DNA from: Benincasa hispida
Taxonomy: Eukaryota > Streptophyta > Magnoliopsida > Cucurbitales > Cucurbitaceae
Length of the DNA stretch: 64,000 nucleotides
Assembly: GCF_009727055.1 (NCBI RefSeq)
Contig: NC_052350.1
Location: 40,775,993-40,839,992, forward strand
Direction: 5' to 3'
The translations under genes were made by a program, and so were the position numbers. Below are positions 1 through 12,600 of the stretch, piece by piece (the first letter of the stretch is position 1; each line of letters starts with the position of its first letter). The notes under the pieces were generated by a model, which saw only the letters and a program-made list of their open reading frames with translations, was not told the origin of the DNA and did not search any database.

Positions 1-789
1 AAGCCTGCCTACAGCAACAGCTGAAACGGCCTCACCAGTACCGACTCTAAGAGTCAACTCTCCAGCTTCCAACTATTTCCAGGAACTAAATCCTTGATGG
101 GAAGAACACACGTGGTTAGTAGCCCCTGAATCAACTATCCAGGCAGAATCATCATTCTCTACTAAGTACGTCTCCAAGACAAATAAATTACATTTATCGT
201 CTTTGGAATTCTTCCTTTTTTGGAGAGTAGTGGGAATAGTATTAGAACCCATATTATAAACTCCAAGTTTCATTTTGAAGGACGAACCTCGTTGATAAAC
301 TTCATCAGAGTTTGCAACAATTGCTTTCTCAGTTAGTCCATTGACATTCAATGTAGACTGGAGATTATTTTGGGAACTAACACTACTGGTTTCATTGTCA
401 TCAATCCCATTTTGTTTAAAAAGTGAGAACTTACGTTCAAACAATTCGTGCAATGATTCCATGATCTCATGTGCAATGACTATGTTCTCAAACCTTTTGG
501 CCAATGCATCAGGTATGCTTTCCAAAATGTGAAGTTGGGCCTTCGAATTAGCCTTCATCCACACCTTATATGCATTACGAACATTTTGTGGTGCATTAGG
601 GGTTAGGACTTGAGGACAATCCTCAAACATGACAATTTCGAGGTCGTTTACCACGAAAAATATTTTAATAGATTCTTTCCACGTCATATAGTTAAAACCG
701 GTCAAAGTAGAATAGGCAATTAACAACAAATCAATCATTGACATTTTGCTAAAAAAACAAACATATTGATCTACATTAGATTTTAGCAT
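1..789 (-). pseudogene. Ty1/Copia polyprotein fragment (gag N-terminus joined to protease)
   Basis: An open frame of 238 codons (789 down to 73) starts with a Copia gag (UBN2-like) segment: the WK-E-I-F-VVNDLEIVM and ANSKAQLHILESIPDAL blocks match the gag at 25814-26374. After about residue 115 the rest of gag and most of the zinc-knuckle region are missing. The frame then runs into a retropepsin motif, WIVDSGATNHVCSS, near residues 217-230. A TAG at about 70-72 ends it, and the same frame continues below (LEAGELTLRVGTGEAV) to the window edge, as expected for protease followed by the pre-integrase region. It is therefore an internally deleted retroelement that continues past base 1. It belongs to the same family as the bodies near 22.6-26.4 kb and 29.3-31 kb. 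A gag-protease protein could still be translated, but I infer no function. Confidence 0.85.
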
Positions 790-2300
790 AACTCTTTAAA
801 ACAAATCCAATCAGGTTTAGCAAAATCTAAATGAACCCTATATAACATCTAGTTTTGCAATGACGCTTCAGTGATTTAGGACAAAAGCCACTGAAGGGTA
901 GTCAAATTCTCTCTTCACTGAATTGAGACACTCTCAACTAATCATTACACTAGAATAACTCTTATTCCTATAATGATCAATCCTCATTGATTGGTAAAAA
1001 AATCATTAACTTGCTTAACAATTTCCCATAAATGTGACCCTTCATTTTAGATCCTAGAGTTCCACCCCAATTAGACAACCAAAGGAAAAAACCGATTAGG
1101 AAAAATACTAAAACGGCCCCATCCATTTCTGGAGTTCGGCTTGATATTGACCAACTGCAAAAACCATCCAAAGGGGGACACTCCCAGGAGCCTCAAGGTC
1201 ATGCAAGAAGGTCTCACGGTGAAAACCAATGTAAGAGACTGTAGGACATATTGACACACATCTTTCTCCTACTTACTATAAATACTCTCTCCATTCACCT
1301 TGATATTGACCCATGCAAACACCATTCGAAGGGGGACGCTCCTAAGGAGCCATGAAGCCAAGCATGAATCTCACGATATGAATATTAAGGGAGAAACGTG
1401 AGTGAAAAAATGACATATCATATATATCTTTTCCTCCCACTGAGTATTTTAACAACCTAGGGTTTAGTTTACTTAGGAAAAATACAGCTAATTATTTTTA
1501 CTAAGTGATTGTTTAAGTTTGCTCAAAAGTAATATTTACTTTAGAAAGTTAAACAATTTTGATTAACATTCATTAAACACTTTAACAAACATTAATCAAC
1601 AATTGCAAGCTTGTAGCAAATCTATCTAATTCACCTTTCTAGATAGGGGTGTTCCGTTTCCGTCAACTTAAATACCCCAGTCTAGCCAAAACCCGCCTTA
1701 GACAAAAGGTCTCTTATAGATAGATATGTTACAAATTTAATCTTTTATTGAAATCAGTTTAATCCTATTAAACTGATTTAAAAAATTAATCTAAATTTCT
1801 AATCTCATTTGTGAGCTTAGGTTATTGATTTTAAAAACTATTTTAAAAAATGATTTTAACTAAGTTTGCATGCAACTCTTGGTTATTGATTTTAATTTCT
1901 AATTTCATTTATTTATAATTCTTATAAAGTAAATGAAACAAATTAAAATCTACATTGCAAACAAGACATACATGAGTTATTTATAACAATTATAAATTAA
2001 CCTAAGGTAGTGTCATGCTTCATGTAATGTTCATTCATTAATAATATATAACTCTTATATAACTAAGTAATGAATTATGCTATAGCATACACACCATACA
2101 TCCATTCAACCTTATATTATAACACTTATAATATAAATGATGCATGGATATGCTATAATGCATTATATTATATGATGCATGAGCATGCTTCATGTAATTT
2201 AAATCATGCATACTAATATATTATAACACTTATAATATAAAATGATGCATGAAAATAAATGCATAACCTATGGTGGGTTTTAAAAACTACATGACATACA
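790..2300 (-). mobile_element. Copia 5' leader/LTR-proximal region, copy a
   Basis: Noncoding sequence upstream of the Copia gag start. It matches 26375-27670 and, in interrupted form, 30961-31063 plus 33654-34450. Shared blocks include TTTGCAATGACG followed by GAAGGGTAGTC, CTAGAATAACTCTTATTCC and the stretch around 1640-1730 (GGTGTTCCGT). A module of roughly 155 bp (CTTGATATTGACC, GCAAACACC, AAGGGGGAC, TCTCACG) occurs twice, near 1140-1230 and 1295-1385. The far end, ACCTATGGTGGGTTTTAAA near 2267, also matches 27641. I could not place an LTR boundary or primer-binding site. Confidence 0.7.
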
Positions 2301-2489
2301 TTATGACATATAATATAAGCATACATCACATGCACATTTAATAAAAGTTGATGGATCGGGATAATTTGTCTCAAAACCGGAAAAAATTCCTAAACTATTA
2401 CAAATGTTGGAGTCAACCGGTTCGAATATGTAAACCGGGTCTTGAATCGCTTTCCCTAAAGCCTCATCACTTGATTTTGTAGAAAATCC

Positions 2490-2920
2490 TCTGATCGTCG
2501 AGTAACGCACGTCAAGTATAAACAAACGTGTAGCAAGGATCGCATGGCTTTGGACTATGCGATGAGCATGAAAGTCCATGCGATCGTGCAATGCGATTCA
2601 AATAACGCATGCCATGCAATTGTGTAGCTAATGACATGCGATGAGCAAGATAGTCTACGCGATCAAGTAGCAAACGCCGAGTATCGTATAGCATGTGATC
2701 GTGTAGCTAATGACTATGCGATGAGCATGATAACCTACACGATCATTTAACGCTTATGCCTTGCGTCAAGTAACAAAATACTGTGTGATCATTTACCTCT
2801 CGAGCGCCTACATGATCATATAGCCAATGGAACACGATCGAGTAAACTCTTTACACGATTGTGTAGCATTAGCTATGTGATCATTTAGCAAATACTACGC
2901 AATCAAGTAGAACAATTCAT
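2490..2920. repeat. Degenerate tandem repeat, unit 79-80 bp, rich in CGATCGTGTAGC
   Basis: The block ATGCGATGAGCA recurs at 2557, 2636 and 2716, giving periods of 79 and 80 bp. Within each unit GCGATC-GTGTAGC-AATGAC is repeated, and decayed copies (GATCATTTA, GATCAAGTAG, GATTGTGTAGC) extend to about 2920. It is more GC-rich than its surroundings and rich in GATC. No coding potential is seen. Confidence 0.75.
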
Positions 2921-2929
2921 TTTGAAAAT

Positions 2930-4191
2930 GTTGATAGTTGGTGATGGTCTAATTATTAATTTGTCTTGAGAGCAAGCATCACATGATAATTTATTAGACT
3001 GAAAAATCTTTTGGCTCATCAATGGATTTTTATGTGATAATTCTTCTCATCATTGTAGATCCTGTATGACTTAATCGGTCATGCCAAATTGTGAATATAT
3101 CTTCATTCGTAAACTTTAGGCTCATTGTTGGATATGTTTCAATTACTCATGTATGAGTATAACATAATCCAGAAGATAACGCATGCAATTTTTCTAGTAA
3201 CGTTTTTCATGTGAGACAGTAGATATAATATAAAGATACTCTATATTATTTTTACTATATTAGTCTCAATATGATAATATTGCAATGTATATCTTTAAAA
3301 GTTAGTAGGTTTCTCTGTGATTGACTAGAGAACAACACATTGTCAATTGTACATTTTGTTCCTCTAGGCAATAATATTTGCTTTTCCAAAACCTTCAATT
3401 AGGTGTACAGAGCTTGATATTGTATTGACTTCTGCTTCCAGCAATTGTCAGTTTGGAAAAATACTTTTTACTTGTAAGTATTGTGTGTAGTTACATAGCC
3501 TCTCAGACATAGATCTTCATTGTTCTTTTTTTGTCACTCACTATATGAAAATTATCCATCCTTCTTCATTAAACAAACTAATTACAAAATTAAAAATATA
3601 AAAGTTTAACCTTAGCTAAAAAATATGAAAGATTAATTTGAAAAAAAACAAACAACATTAATTCTAAATATTCTCAAAATCAAAAGAAACATTTGTTATT
3701 CCATCAATTGTGTCAATTTTCTCTTTATTAGATTTAAAGAAGTCTGTCACATTCAAATTTTTCATATTGGATGGATCAAATATATCATTATCCTAATAGT
3801 GAAAATTAGCCTCCACATTTTTTTTTCTTTTTCCTCCAGAAAAGCTTGATAGAGATCATCAACTAAGTATTTTGACATAATGGCTACATGCCCAATGCCC
3901 AGTCATTCTGTATTAGAAGCATTTTTGTTCAACACTTTTTGAACTCTTATCTTATGGAGCTTTTCCTTTATAATCACCATTGAATGTGGTTCTTTTGAAA
4001 GTTGGATGATTATAACAACCACCACGAAAATAATAACTATTTCTTCCTCTACCACGATCACAACCTCCACCATGACCATGACTTCGACCACAATTATTAA
4101 AATTCATAGCATTCACTTCGGGGAATGATGTTGCTCTAGTTACCTGAGATTCATGATTTTTCATTAATAACTCGCTATTTTGTTCAGCCAT
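2930..4191 (-). pseudogene. Ty1/Copia fragment: gag zinc-knuckle tail, protease-like and GAG-pre-integrase regions
   Basis: Read on the minus strand from 4191, a 79-codon frame encodes a Copia gag C-terminal part (MAEQNSELLMKNHESQ, then a Gly/Arg-rich GRSHGHGGGCDRGRGR stretch). Out-of-frame remains of a zinc knuckle (RMTGHWA) and the acidic tail (QDNDIFDPSN) lie at 3680-3900. Further on, 3190-3520 holds decayed protease/linker sequence (HTILTSKKYF, LTIAGSRS), and 2940-3130 holds the pre-integrase block IFTIWHDRLSHTGSTMMRRI. Many stops and frameshifts show it is dead. The gag differs from that of the family at 1-789, so this is a second Copia family. Integrase and reverse transcriptase are absent; the fragment ends at the tandem repeat. 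Confidence 0.8.
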
Positions 4192-4213
4192 GAGAAGATA
4201 TGAAATGGGTGCA

Positions 4214-4690
4214 CACTACTACAAATTTGGTATTTCTTGGCATGCATGATTTTTGTTTTCTTGATGGTCATGACAAAAGACCATCAAGAAAAATATATTT
4301 CTTGATACAATTAATTTTTATATTTAACTTGATGTGCATGTATATCAACAAAATATCTTTCTTAACACACAAATTCGTAAGTCTAGTCAAAATGGTGAAT
4401 TCTTGGCTTTTAGATTCGTTGATGGTCAAAAGCCATCAAGAAAATTTCTTTCTTGATGGGCAATGACCATCAAGAAACCTACCTATGTTGATGGTCAATG
4501 TCCATTAAGAAACCTATGTTGACGGCCACAAAACCCATCAAGAAGAACCAAGACAATGGGAAAAAGTCAAATTTGTGCATCAGATTGATACCTATTTTGA
4601 CGGTCAACAACTGTCAAGGTTAACTGTATCATTGACAGTTGAAGCCCATCAAGAAAACAACCAAAATGATGTCATTTTGGCCATAGTAAG
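4214..4690. mobile_element. CACTA-like terminus with inverted TTGATGG/CCATCAA subterminal motifs
   Basis: The sequence starts CACTACTACAAATTTGG at 4214, the form expected of a plant CACTA (En/Spm) terminal inverted repeat. It is followed by many copies of TCTTGATGGTCA and its complement GACCATCAAGAA in both orientations up to about 4660, typical of CACTA subterminal repeats. I did not find a matching opposite terminus, so this may be a solitary end or a non-autonomous copy. It lies 22 bp beyond the gag fragment on the left. Confidence 0.6.
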
Positions 4691-4900
4691 ATGACAACAT
4701 TTTGCATTCAAATCAAAACCGATTTATTTTGTTTTAAAAATCAAAACAATATCGTTTTGATAAAGCCAAAACGATGTCGTTTTGAATTAAACCAAAACGG
4801 CATCGTTTTGGCTTTATCAAAACGATATCATTTTGGTTAAATTCAAAATGACTTCGTTTTGGCCTTTAAAGAAAAATGACGTCGTTTTACATTTCCCAAG
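4690..4900. repeat. Array of AAAACGA-TCGTTTT palindromes
   Basis: At least five imperfect palindromes of the form CAAAACGATNTCGTTTTG (for example AAAACGATGTCGTTTTG near 4770, AAAACGGCATCGTTTTG near 4795, AAAATGACTTCGTTTTGG near 4847) occur within about 200 bp. They could form short hairpins. They sit between the CACTA-like terminal motifs and a GC-rich stretch at 4895-5130, and are probably internal sequence of the same element. Confidence 0.6.
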
Positions 4901-5804
4901 CCGCCAGCCGTCGTCGGAACTTAATTTCCATCCCAGGTCGTCGATCTTCTTGTGCAAGCCATCGTCCGTCTTCAAGTCGTTGTCCATCTACTAGTTGCCG
5001 TCGCCAACCGCCGTTGATTAATCATCTTCTAGCCACAACCCTAAATTGCTAGCCGCCAACCCGATTTTCAACTTCTAGCCATAAACCTAAATCGCTAACC
5101 GCCAACCCGATTTCAACTCCTTTGGCCCTAAGTGAGTATTAAATATGTTGATAGACATCTCGTAATACGATTTTTTGTGATCAATCTTTTATTAAGGTCA
5201 AGTATTTTTTTATTTTCAAGTTTGAATGATTATGTTTTTGGGAATTCGACCAAATTTCGATTTCAAATTTGATTTTGTTTCTTTTTATTTTTTTTTAATT
5301 GGATGAATTTGGAGACAACTAAAACAAAAATTATATTGGGAAACCCATGAAAAAGGTGGCACTATGAAGAAGTATAATATAACTGTATAAAATAGGAATT
5401 CGTGTTGATAGCATGTTATAAAATTGTGGAGTAAAATGTGGCACCATGAAGAAATATAATATAACTATATAAAATATATAAACAAATAAAATAACAAAAC
5501 AAAACAACCAGAATTAAAATTAAATAAGAATTTCTCTCTAATTCTCACCTATGTATGTCTCTCCAATTCTCCAAAATCCCTGACGTTGATGCAAGTAAAA
5601 GATCAAAACTTTTGCTCTCGCTCTCACTTCTCGCTTCTAACCCAAAGTTTTAAAATCCAAATTTTCTAATTTTTAAATTTTGGGCTAATTTTCATTTGGG
5701 CTCCTTTGTAAAAAGATCTTTTGATTCTCATTGTTGATGGGATAATTTTCTATTTCAGTTAGTTTGTTTGATTTTCTAAAAAAGAAAATAAAATAACAGA
5801 AAAA

Positions 5805-6111
5805 GTGGGAATAAATTCATCGAGTTTTTTAAAAAAATATTAATTTTATAAGCATTGAAGTCAAAATTTTCCATTGTGTAAATTCATTTTAATTTTTAAA
5901 ATTTCATATTGAAAAAAGAAAGTTTAAATGTTAAAATAATATTTTATCGTACTTTAAGTGGGAATAAAATCATCGAGTTTTTTAAAAAAATATTAATTTT
6001 ATAAGCATCGAAGTCAAAATTTTCCATTGTGTAAATTCATTTTAATTTTTAAAAATTCATATTGAAAAAAAGAAAGTTTAAATGTTAAAATAATATTTTA
6101 TCGTACTTTAA
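5805..6111. repeat. Tandem duplication, two copies of about 153 bp
   Basis: Copy 1 is 5805-5957 and copy 2 is 5958-6111. Both begin GTGGGAATAAA, contain TCAAAATTTTCCATTGTG and end TTTTATCGTACTTTAA. They differ by only a few substitutions and one-base indels, so the duplication is fairly recent. Confidence 0.95.
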
Positions 6112-7439
6112 AACTTATTATTTTAGTTGTTATATTTTTTAATGTCCAAATATAACTTTTGGATAAATCTTAAAATTCTACGACTAAATGTAATTTTAAA
6201 TAATAATAATAATAATTTTTATGCATATACAACATAAATGAAATTGTAAACTTTAGAAGGGGAAATTCAAATCTCTCTAACATTTTAATCAAGAATATAA
6301 TATCTTATAACCATCTTTGGTTTTTACTTTATGTCGAGTTGGAAAATCGATCTTCTGACATCAAAATCGATCATACAAATTTATACCAATTGAGTTATGC
6401 TCATTTTGACAATATTATAGATAAAAGTTACAACAATAATATCATATATCGAATAATTAATTGAGACATTATTGAAGTGCAAGAATATATAAATTATTTG
6501 AAGTGGTTGCTTGTCAAAATAATCAAAGAATACAATGCAGATAAACAAGCCATATCATGCATGGGCTTTATAATTATCTTGTAGTGTTTTGTCTTATTAA
6601 ACAACATTAGAAAAATAATATGTGGAGATAGGCCCTCACATTTGTTTGCTCATTGCCCAAAATTTTCTCAACCTTAAAAAATAATTATTTAAGGATAAGA
6701 GGAAAAAAATCAAATGAAAAATAATGTTGAAAATTAAATATGCATTAAAAAAAAATTGATGTGTGGCCTAAATTTTAAACAGAAGAATGTGGTTGACACT
6801 CAAATGAAACATTATCACATTATCTTTCTCATTGTTGCCTCAACCTCAAGCTTTTCTTTCTTTTTATGGAATAATTAAAGGGAAAAAATATAGTAATTTT
6901 TAAGTTGGAAATTTGAGAATCTCTGACTCTTAATCGAAAATATATATCTTATACCAATTAAATTAGTTCATATTGGCATATTAAAGTAATTATATTTTTT
7001 TAATTTTTCTCAAATTTGAAAAAATAATAGTAAAAAAACAGATTTTTAATTCTCTCTTTAATTTCTCCCAGCCAAAGTTTTTTTTTAAAAAAAAAAATTA
7101 TTCAAAAGAAATAAGATTTTTAATTGTCTCTTTAATTTAGTCTCTCAATTTCTTAAACCAAAAGATTTATATATAGAGTTTTTTTTTTAAAAAAAAAAGT
7201 TATATATAAATTTAAAATTTGTCATTTTTATATAAAAATTTATGGTTCCTTCTTTGCTAGTGAATAATAAATTGCGTCTTTTAATTCTCCATTTGAACTC
7301 CGTTGATTTTTTTTATTTACGAATTAAGTTGTTTACTCATTAATTCTTTCCTTTCGATACAGAAAATGTTTTGAAATTTCAGGCCAATTTTAAAAGGGTT
7401 GTTTTTTAATATAGAAAAATAAATTAAAATATTTATAAA

Positions 7440-7540
7440 ATATGGTAAAATTGGCCTCGATAGTTAGTGATATTGATAGATACGGATAGAAGTCTATCGG
7501 TGTCTATCAACGTCTATCATTGATAATTCGAAAAATTTGT
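7440..7540. repeat. TCTATCA/TGATAGA-rich intergenic repeat
   Basis: Alternating GATAGA and TCTATC motifs (GATAGAAGTCTATCGG, TCTATCAACGTCTATCATTG) form partly self-complementary sequence. Similar stretches lie at 12040-12110 and 18195-18310. I recall this style of repeat as common in cucurbit intergenic DNA; I have not verified that here. Confidence 0.6.
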
Positions 7541-10450
7541 TATATCTTATAAATATTTTTAACAGTTTTACCATTTGAAATAATTTCTCATTTTAAAACG
7601 GTAAAGATAAGTATTTCAAGTGTAGTTTTTTTTTTATTCACTTTTTAATTGAGCTATTTCAACTATTTTAGAAAGTAGATATACAAATAAAATTTAATTT
7701 TTGACCTTAAACTTCATCAATTTCATCAAATTGATAAGTGATTAAGGCTGTGTTTGGCATTGTCTTGGTGCCTCAAAGAGCCCTTTGAAGAAAATCTTTT
7801 TGTGTAGTAATTTAGATGTTTTAAAAAATTATAGAAAATCACCTTTTAAATCTTAGTTTTCACAATATGTTAATACTAGCTTCCACTTTTAGATTGTCTA
7901 ATTTACCATAACTTTTCTTTAATCATTTCATTCACTTTTTTTATCAATCTCTTCTTTTTTTTTTTATTGACTCACTTCTACATCACCATTAGAACATCAC
8001 AATTACGAGAGGAAACAAATTCAAATCAACCATAATTAATTCAAGGTTTTTTTTGTTCAGTTGTTCTTTTTTTTTCTCAATTGTTATTTTCTTTTTCTTT
8101 CTCCTATTTGTCATCGAAATATTTGTTGAATGATTTATCTTCTGATATAATTTTAAAATTTTTATGTTAAGTATAGTTGTATATTTTTCAGCATTATCTA
8201 AAATTGGATGAATTAGAATAATAATGTTGTTTTAAACTGTGTTTAACGAAAATGAAAAATCCATAAATAAAAAGTGAACGGATAGTTGTAGTACTTTTTT
8301 AATTATCTCAAATGTGTTCTCCCATTTGCCATCTAAATGCTTCTTGGTGTACTTTATTTGCATGTATTTATTAACTAATATATTTTATTCTGATTTTCTT
8401 AATGATATCAAGGTTTTTCCCCAAATCAATGGAAACAAAAAAATCTTCAACTGCATAATCTCATTTGACTAACCAATCTTTCTTTCCATTTTATTTATTT
8501 ATCATTTGATTGTGTATATCTAATTTCTTTCAACTCTTACTTGTAACGTTCATCATTAATTGGTCATTTAATCCAATTTCTCTAGCTAAACTGTCCATGT
8601 TGTTATTTCATTAACCCATAATTTTAATTTTGATTTCACTAATTCCAGATGGGTTAAAAAAAACTAATGATGATTGGTATTACCTGCATTCTTGCTTTTT
8701 TATATCTTACCTCTTATTCTTTTCTTGATTTGAAAATTAATAAATCTACCGTATTTGTTGATTATTTTAATATTAAAAATCAGCTAATAATCATAGGTGA
8801 GCCATCTTATATCTTCTACTATTATTTTACGTATCTAGAATTCTGCAACATCTTTTATGAACTATAAAATATTGTAATTGTGCCCATAAAGTTTCTGTGT
8901 TAGCACAGAATGCGTGGATGGTTTTTTTCAAAAAGATTAGATTTAGTTTTTTTATTAATTATTTATGTTTTTTACAAATATAAATTATTGAATCTTTTAA
9001 AAAAAAAACAAAAATAAAGCAAAGGTAAAAGGAAAAAAAAAAAAAACTACTTTCAAATACTAAAACCTATAAAGCACATATACTTCATGTGAGACAAAAA
9101 ATCAGTATTAGATATGTATCAGATATCAATACTTTCATATACTTCCCATATACATATCTGACACACAATTTGACGTATTAGTTCTATGCATACCTTTTTT
9201 AGAGAAAAAAGACAAACAACTTGTCTAATTTTTCCCAATCTAAAACTAGATAACCTATTTAAAAAGTTCAAAGCTAAAAAGAAAAAAATAAATAAAAGAC
9301 CAAACCCTAGAATCATCTAATCTTTATCTTCACATTTGAGTCCCACAAAGTCTACCAAAATATATACCATTTGGATATCTTTGACAATTCAATGAAGAAG
9401 TTCTTTGTTTATCTTCATATTTCTCCCTCTAATCTTCTTCTTCTTTGTAATATGAGCCACTTTTCTATTACATTTTATTAACTATCGTACTTCAACATCT
9501 TAGATGTTGCTTTTTTTTTTATTGTATTTCAGTGTATTGTATTATATTTTGTGCTATTGTTATTAACTTATATGCTAAATTTATTTACATCCTAGATTTT
9601 TTTTAAAAAAAAAGAAAATGTATCTTCAACGTATCAGTATCCTCGTTTTTTAGAAATATATAAATTAAAAATATATATAAAAAATGACGTATCCGTATCT
9701 TAGTTTTTTAGAAATTGACGAATTACCATATCCAGTAACCGTATCTATATCTGTGCTTCATAAACTAAAATAATTCTGAAAAATTTTGTTTTCCCTTTGA
9801 TTTGCATAATTAGTATTGAGAGAGAGAGAAATTTATCTTTATAATCTTTGTATCCTTTCTTTGCTTTGATTAAATTGTACATAAATCTTGATATTTTATA
9901 AATATATTTAAATTTTCATAATTAATTGTTAGATCTTTTAGAAATTATTTATGCTATTGATTCGCTCTAGGATATCTTTGTACCTATGTAATGATAAATA
10001 ATTTTGAAAGATTATGTTTATGATTAACATTTTATAATATAATTTAAGGAAATAACAAGATATAGTTACTTTTTGGGGGTAAAATATTGTTTGTAATTTA
10101 AATTAAATTCTAAATAAATAACTCATAACAATTTAATATACTAAAAAAATAATAATTAAATAATTAAATAATGTCTAATTCGAACATTAACACTAAATTA
10201 TAGCAAATCTGATTTGAACTTATCAAATACGGTTACCTACTGTTTTATGTTTAAAATTGAAACTCACCAAATGTCAATTAATTTCTTGTAACTTTGATTT
10301 TTTTAAAAATACAACTACCGCAATCGTTTTAAAAGTTATAATAATTTTAAACTGAGGTCAACAATAGTCTTAAGTATTTAATTTTTCTAAAGAAAATACT
10401 AATTGTGACTTGGGATGAGAATCATTTGCTCATATGATGGGGTTCTACAA

Positions 10451-10491
10451 AAATAAATAAATAAATAAATAAATTTATTTATTTATTTATT
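10451..10491. repeat. AAAT/ATTT microsatellite hairpin
   Basis: A run of AAAT units is followed directly by ATTT units, giving a near-perfect inverted repeat of about 40 bp that can fold back on itself. It is a simple repeat in AT-rich intergenic DNA. Confidence 0.85.
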
Positions 10492-12039
10492 AGTTTCATA
10501 AACTCTCATTAACGCATTACACATATATCTATCCATAAATTTTACTTCTTACCTCATATGCTAACTTTTACAAATTATTGTTAACACAATCTGTACTATT
10601 TCTTGAGATCGAAGATGCAAATCTCATATAATCCAAAATTATTGTATTAAAAGTAGAAAATTTGTACAAATTATGACGTTACACAAACTAAAGTTTTTAT
10701 AACTTATTTCTTCTAACAACCAAAACATAGATATAAGACAAACTTAAATTTCCTAACCCTAGACTTTTCAAGTTCGGGTTTTTTCCCCTTTTTCTGATAG
10801 AACGAATAATGTAGAGTAAAATGATCTTACCTCCTCCTGCAACAAAACATTATCATCTTGACAAACTCTAAAATTCAATTTTAACTATAATTGTTATCTT
10901 TTTATCAATTTCAAAGCTCAAAATAAAAATAATGGGGACCATGTGGAGTATGAGATTTTGAACCTCCAATCTCAATAGAAGAACTCCATGTCAATTAAAG
11001 TTAAATTATGCTTATTAGCCTTTAAGATTAATTACATAAAAAAAGTAAAATATTCTTGAATAATTCAAAAGGCAAAAGTATGCTTAAAACTTAATATAAA
11101 GCCATGTTTTCCTAAAACATATGTATGTATGCATGTATGTGAAGATTCCACTTTTTACATATTGTTTGACTTGAGATTTTTTAGATGACCGAAAATAAAT
11201 GATGTTTGAGAATAGAATACTTGAAAATAAAATTTTTAAGAATCAAAGATGTATTTAGTTGTGCATTGAAAATGTTATAAGAATTTTATTAAAAAAATTA
11301 TGCTTGATTTAATATGTGAAATTAAGTATGACAATCATATATAATTGTAATAAATAAATTAATTAAAGAATAAATATCATTCAATATATTGCTAAAGTTA
11401 ATTAATTAAGAATAAATAATAATTTTAATTATAATTATTTAAAAATTGAGTAATTTATAAATAAAATTAACCAATTAATATATTAAATGAATGTCATATT
11501 GATTATAACTTAAAACTAATCATTTTTATAATTAATTAAATCAACCTTACTAACTTTAATTTTAAATAAATAATACAAGAAAATATAACTTAATAAAAAA
11601 ACATATTAGATAAAAAGTGAAAATGAGATAAAAATATGATATGTTAATAAAGAATACTAGAAAAGACTTATATTTTTATAATAAAAGATCAAGTTAAAAT
11701 TAATCTCAATAAATAATTGTTTGATTATATATAAAAAAAATCTATTATTATCATTGTAAAATTTGTACTAACTAAATTTAACTAATACTACTTTACTAAG
11801 TACATATATTTAAGATATTGTTAACTAATTATTTAATTGTTTATGTAAAAAAGTAATTTTATTTTAATAAATTTTTATTGTAAAAGTAAGTTAAGTAAAT
11901 ATTTAAATAGATTATTATTGATTTGTTAAAATAAATATTTATATTAATTTTGTTAAATTAATATTAAATAATTAAGTAATTAACTATATTTCAAAAGAAA
12001 AATTATTTTAAATAACAAACTGCTGAAAATATTTATAAA

Positions 12040-12110
12040 TAATAGCAAAATATCACAATCTATCTACGATAGATTAGGATAGACTGCGATAGATTGTGAT
12101 ATTTTGTTGT
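12040..12110. repeat. TCTATC/GATAGA intergenic repeat
   Basis: AATATCACAATCTATC at the left and GATAGATTGTGATATT at the right are reverse complements of each other around ACGATAGATTAGGATAGACTGC. It is a self-complementary block of the same style as 7440-7540 and 18195-18310. Confidence 0.6.
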
Positions 12111-12600
12111 AAATATTTTAGTTCTTTTTCCCATATTTAAAAACAACTCTATTCAAAATGGAATTATATATAAATTGAAAAAGAGATGGAGAAGGAAAAA
12201 GAAAAAACTCATAGTTTTAGAAGGAATTCATAGGCAAAGTGATGAAAACTATGAAACGAACATGAGTTTCGTATGTCAATCTCAATTCATGTATAGAAAA
12301 TCCTTCACCTATACGACTCCTTGACCTTTAAAGATGATTACTTTTTTTAGTTCTCCAAACATAATCGTGGAATCGAATCATCAACTATTCATCTTATCTT
12401 ATTTATTAAAGTTGACTTAGATTGAGAAAAAAAAAAGATTAATAATATCATAGCAATTGAAAAATTGGATGTTGGGTCTAGAAATAAAGGTTAGAAGAAT
12501 AGGATAAGAGATAATTGAAGTGAAAAATAAAGAAATAAAGGAAATAAGGAGAAGCAAAGGCAGCCATGCAAAAAATGAAAGGAACCAATTTGATGTGGGT

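Larger units (their letters stand above)
4900..12600. other. Gene-free AT-rich intergenic DNA
   Basis: There are no frames with recognisable protein similarity. 4895-5130 is a GC-richer, CCG/GTCG-rich stretch with two similar copies of the segment CTAGCC...AACCCGATTTCAA near 5035-5115. The rest is AT-rich with homopolymer runs, the tandem duplication at 5805-6111, TCTATCA-type motifs at 7440-7540 and 12040-12110, and a hairpin microsatellite at 10451-10491. A short direct repeat (GTGGCAC-ATGAAGAA-TATAATATAACT) occurs near 5354 and 5439. I see nothing else that can be supported. Confidence 0.7.

Noticed and set aside
2490..2920. CRISPR-like array
   Set aside because: Units are degenerate head-to-tail repeats without unique spacers, in a eukaryotic genome.
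6578..6590. CTTGTAGTG as the right end of the CACTA-like element starting at 4214
   Set aside because: Beyond the last few bases it does not match the complement of CACTACTACAAATTTGG, and no subterminal repeats precede it.
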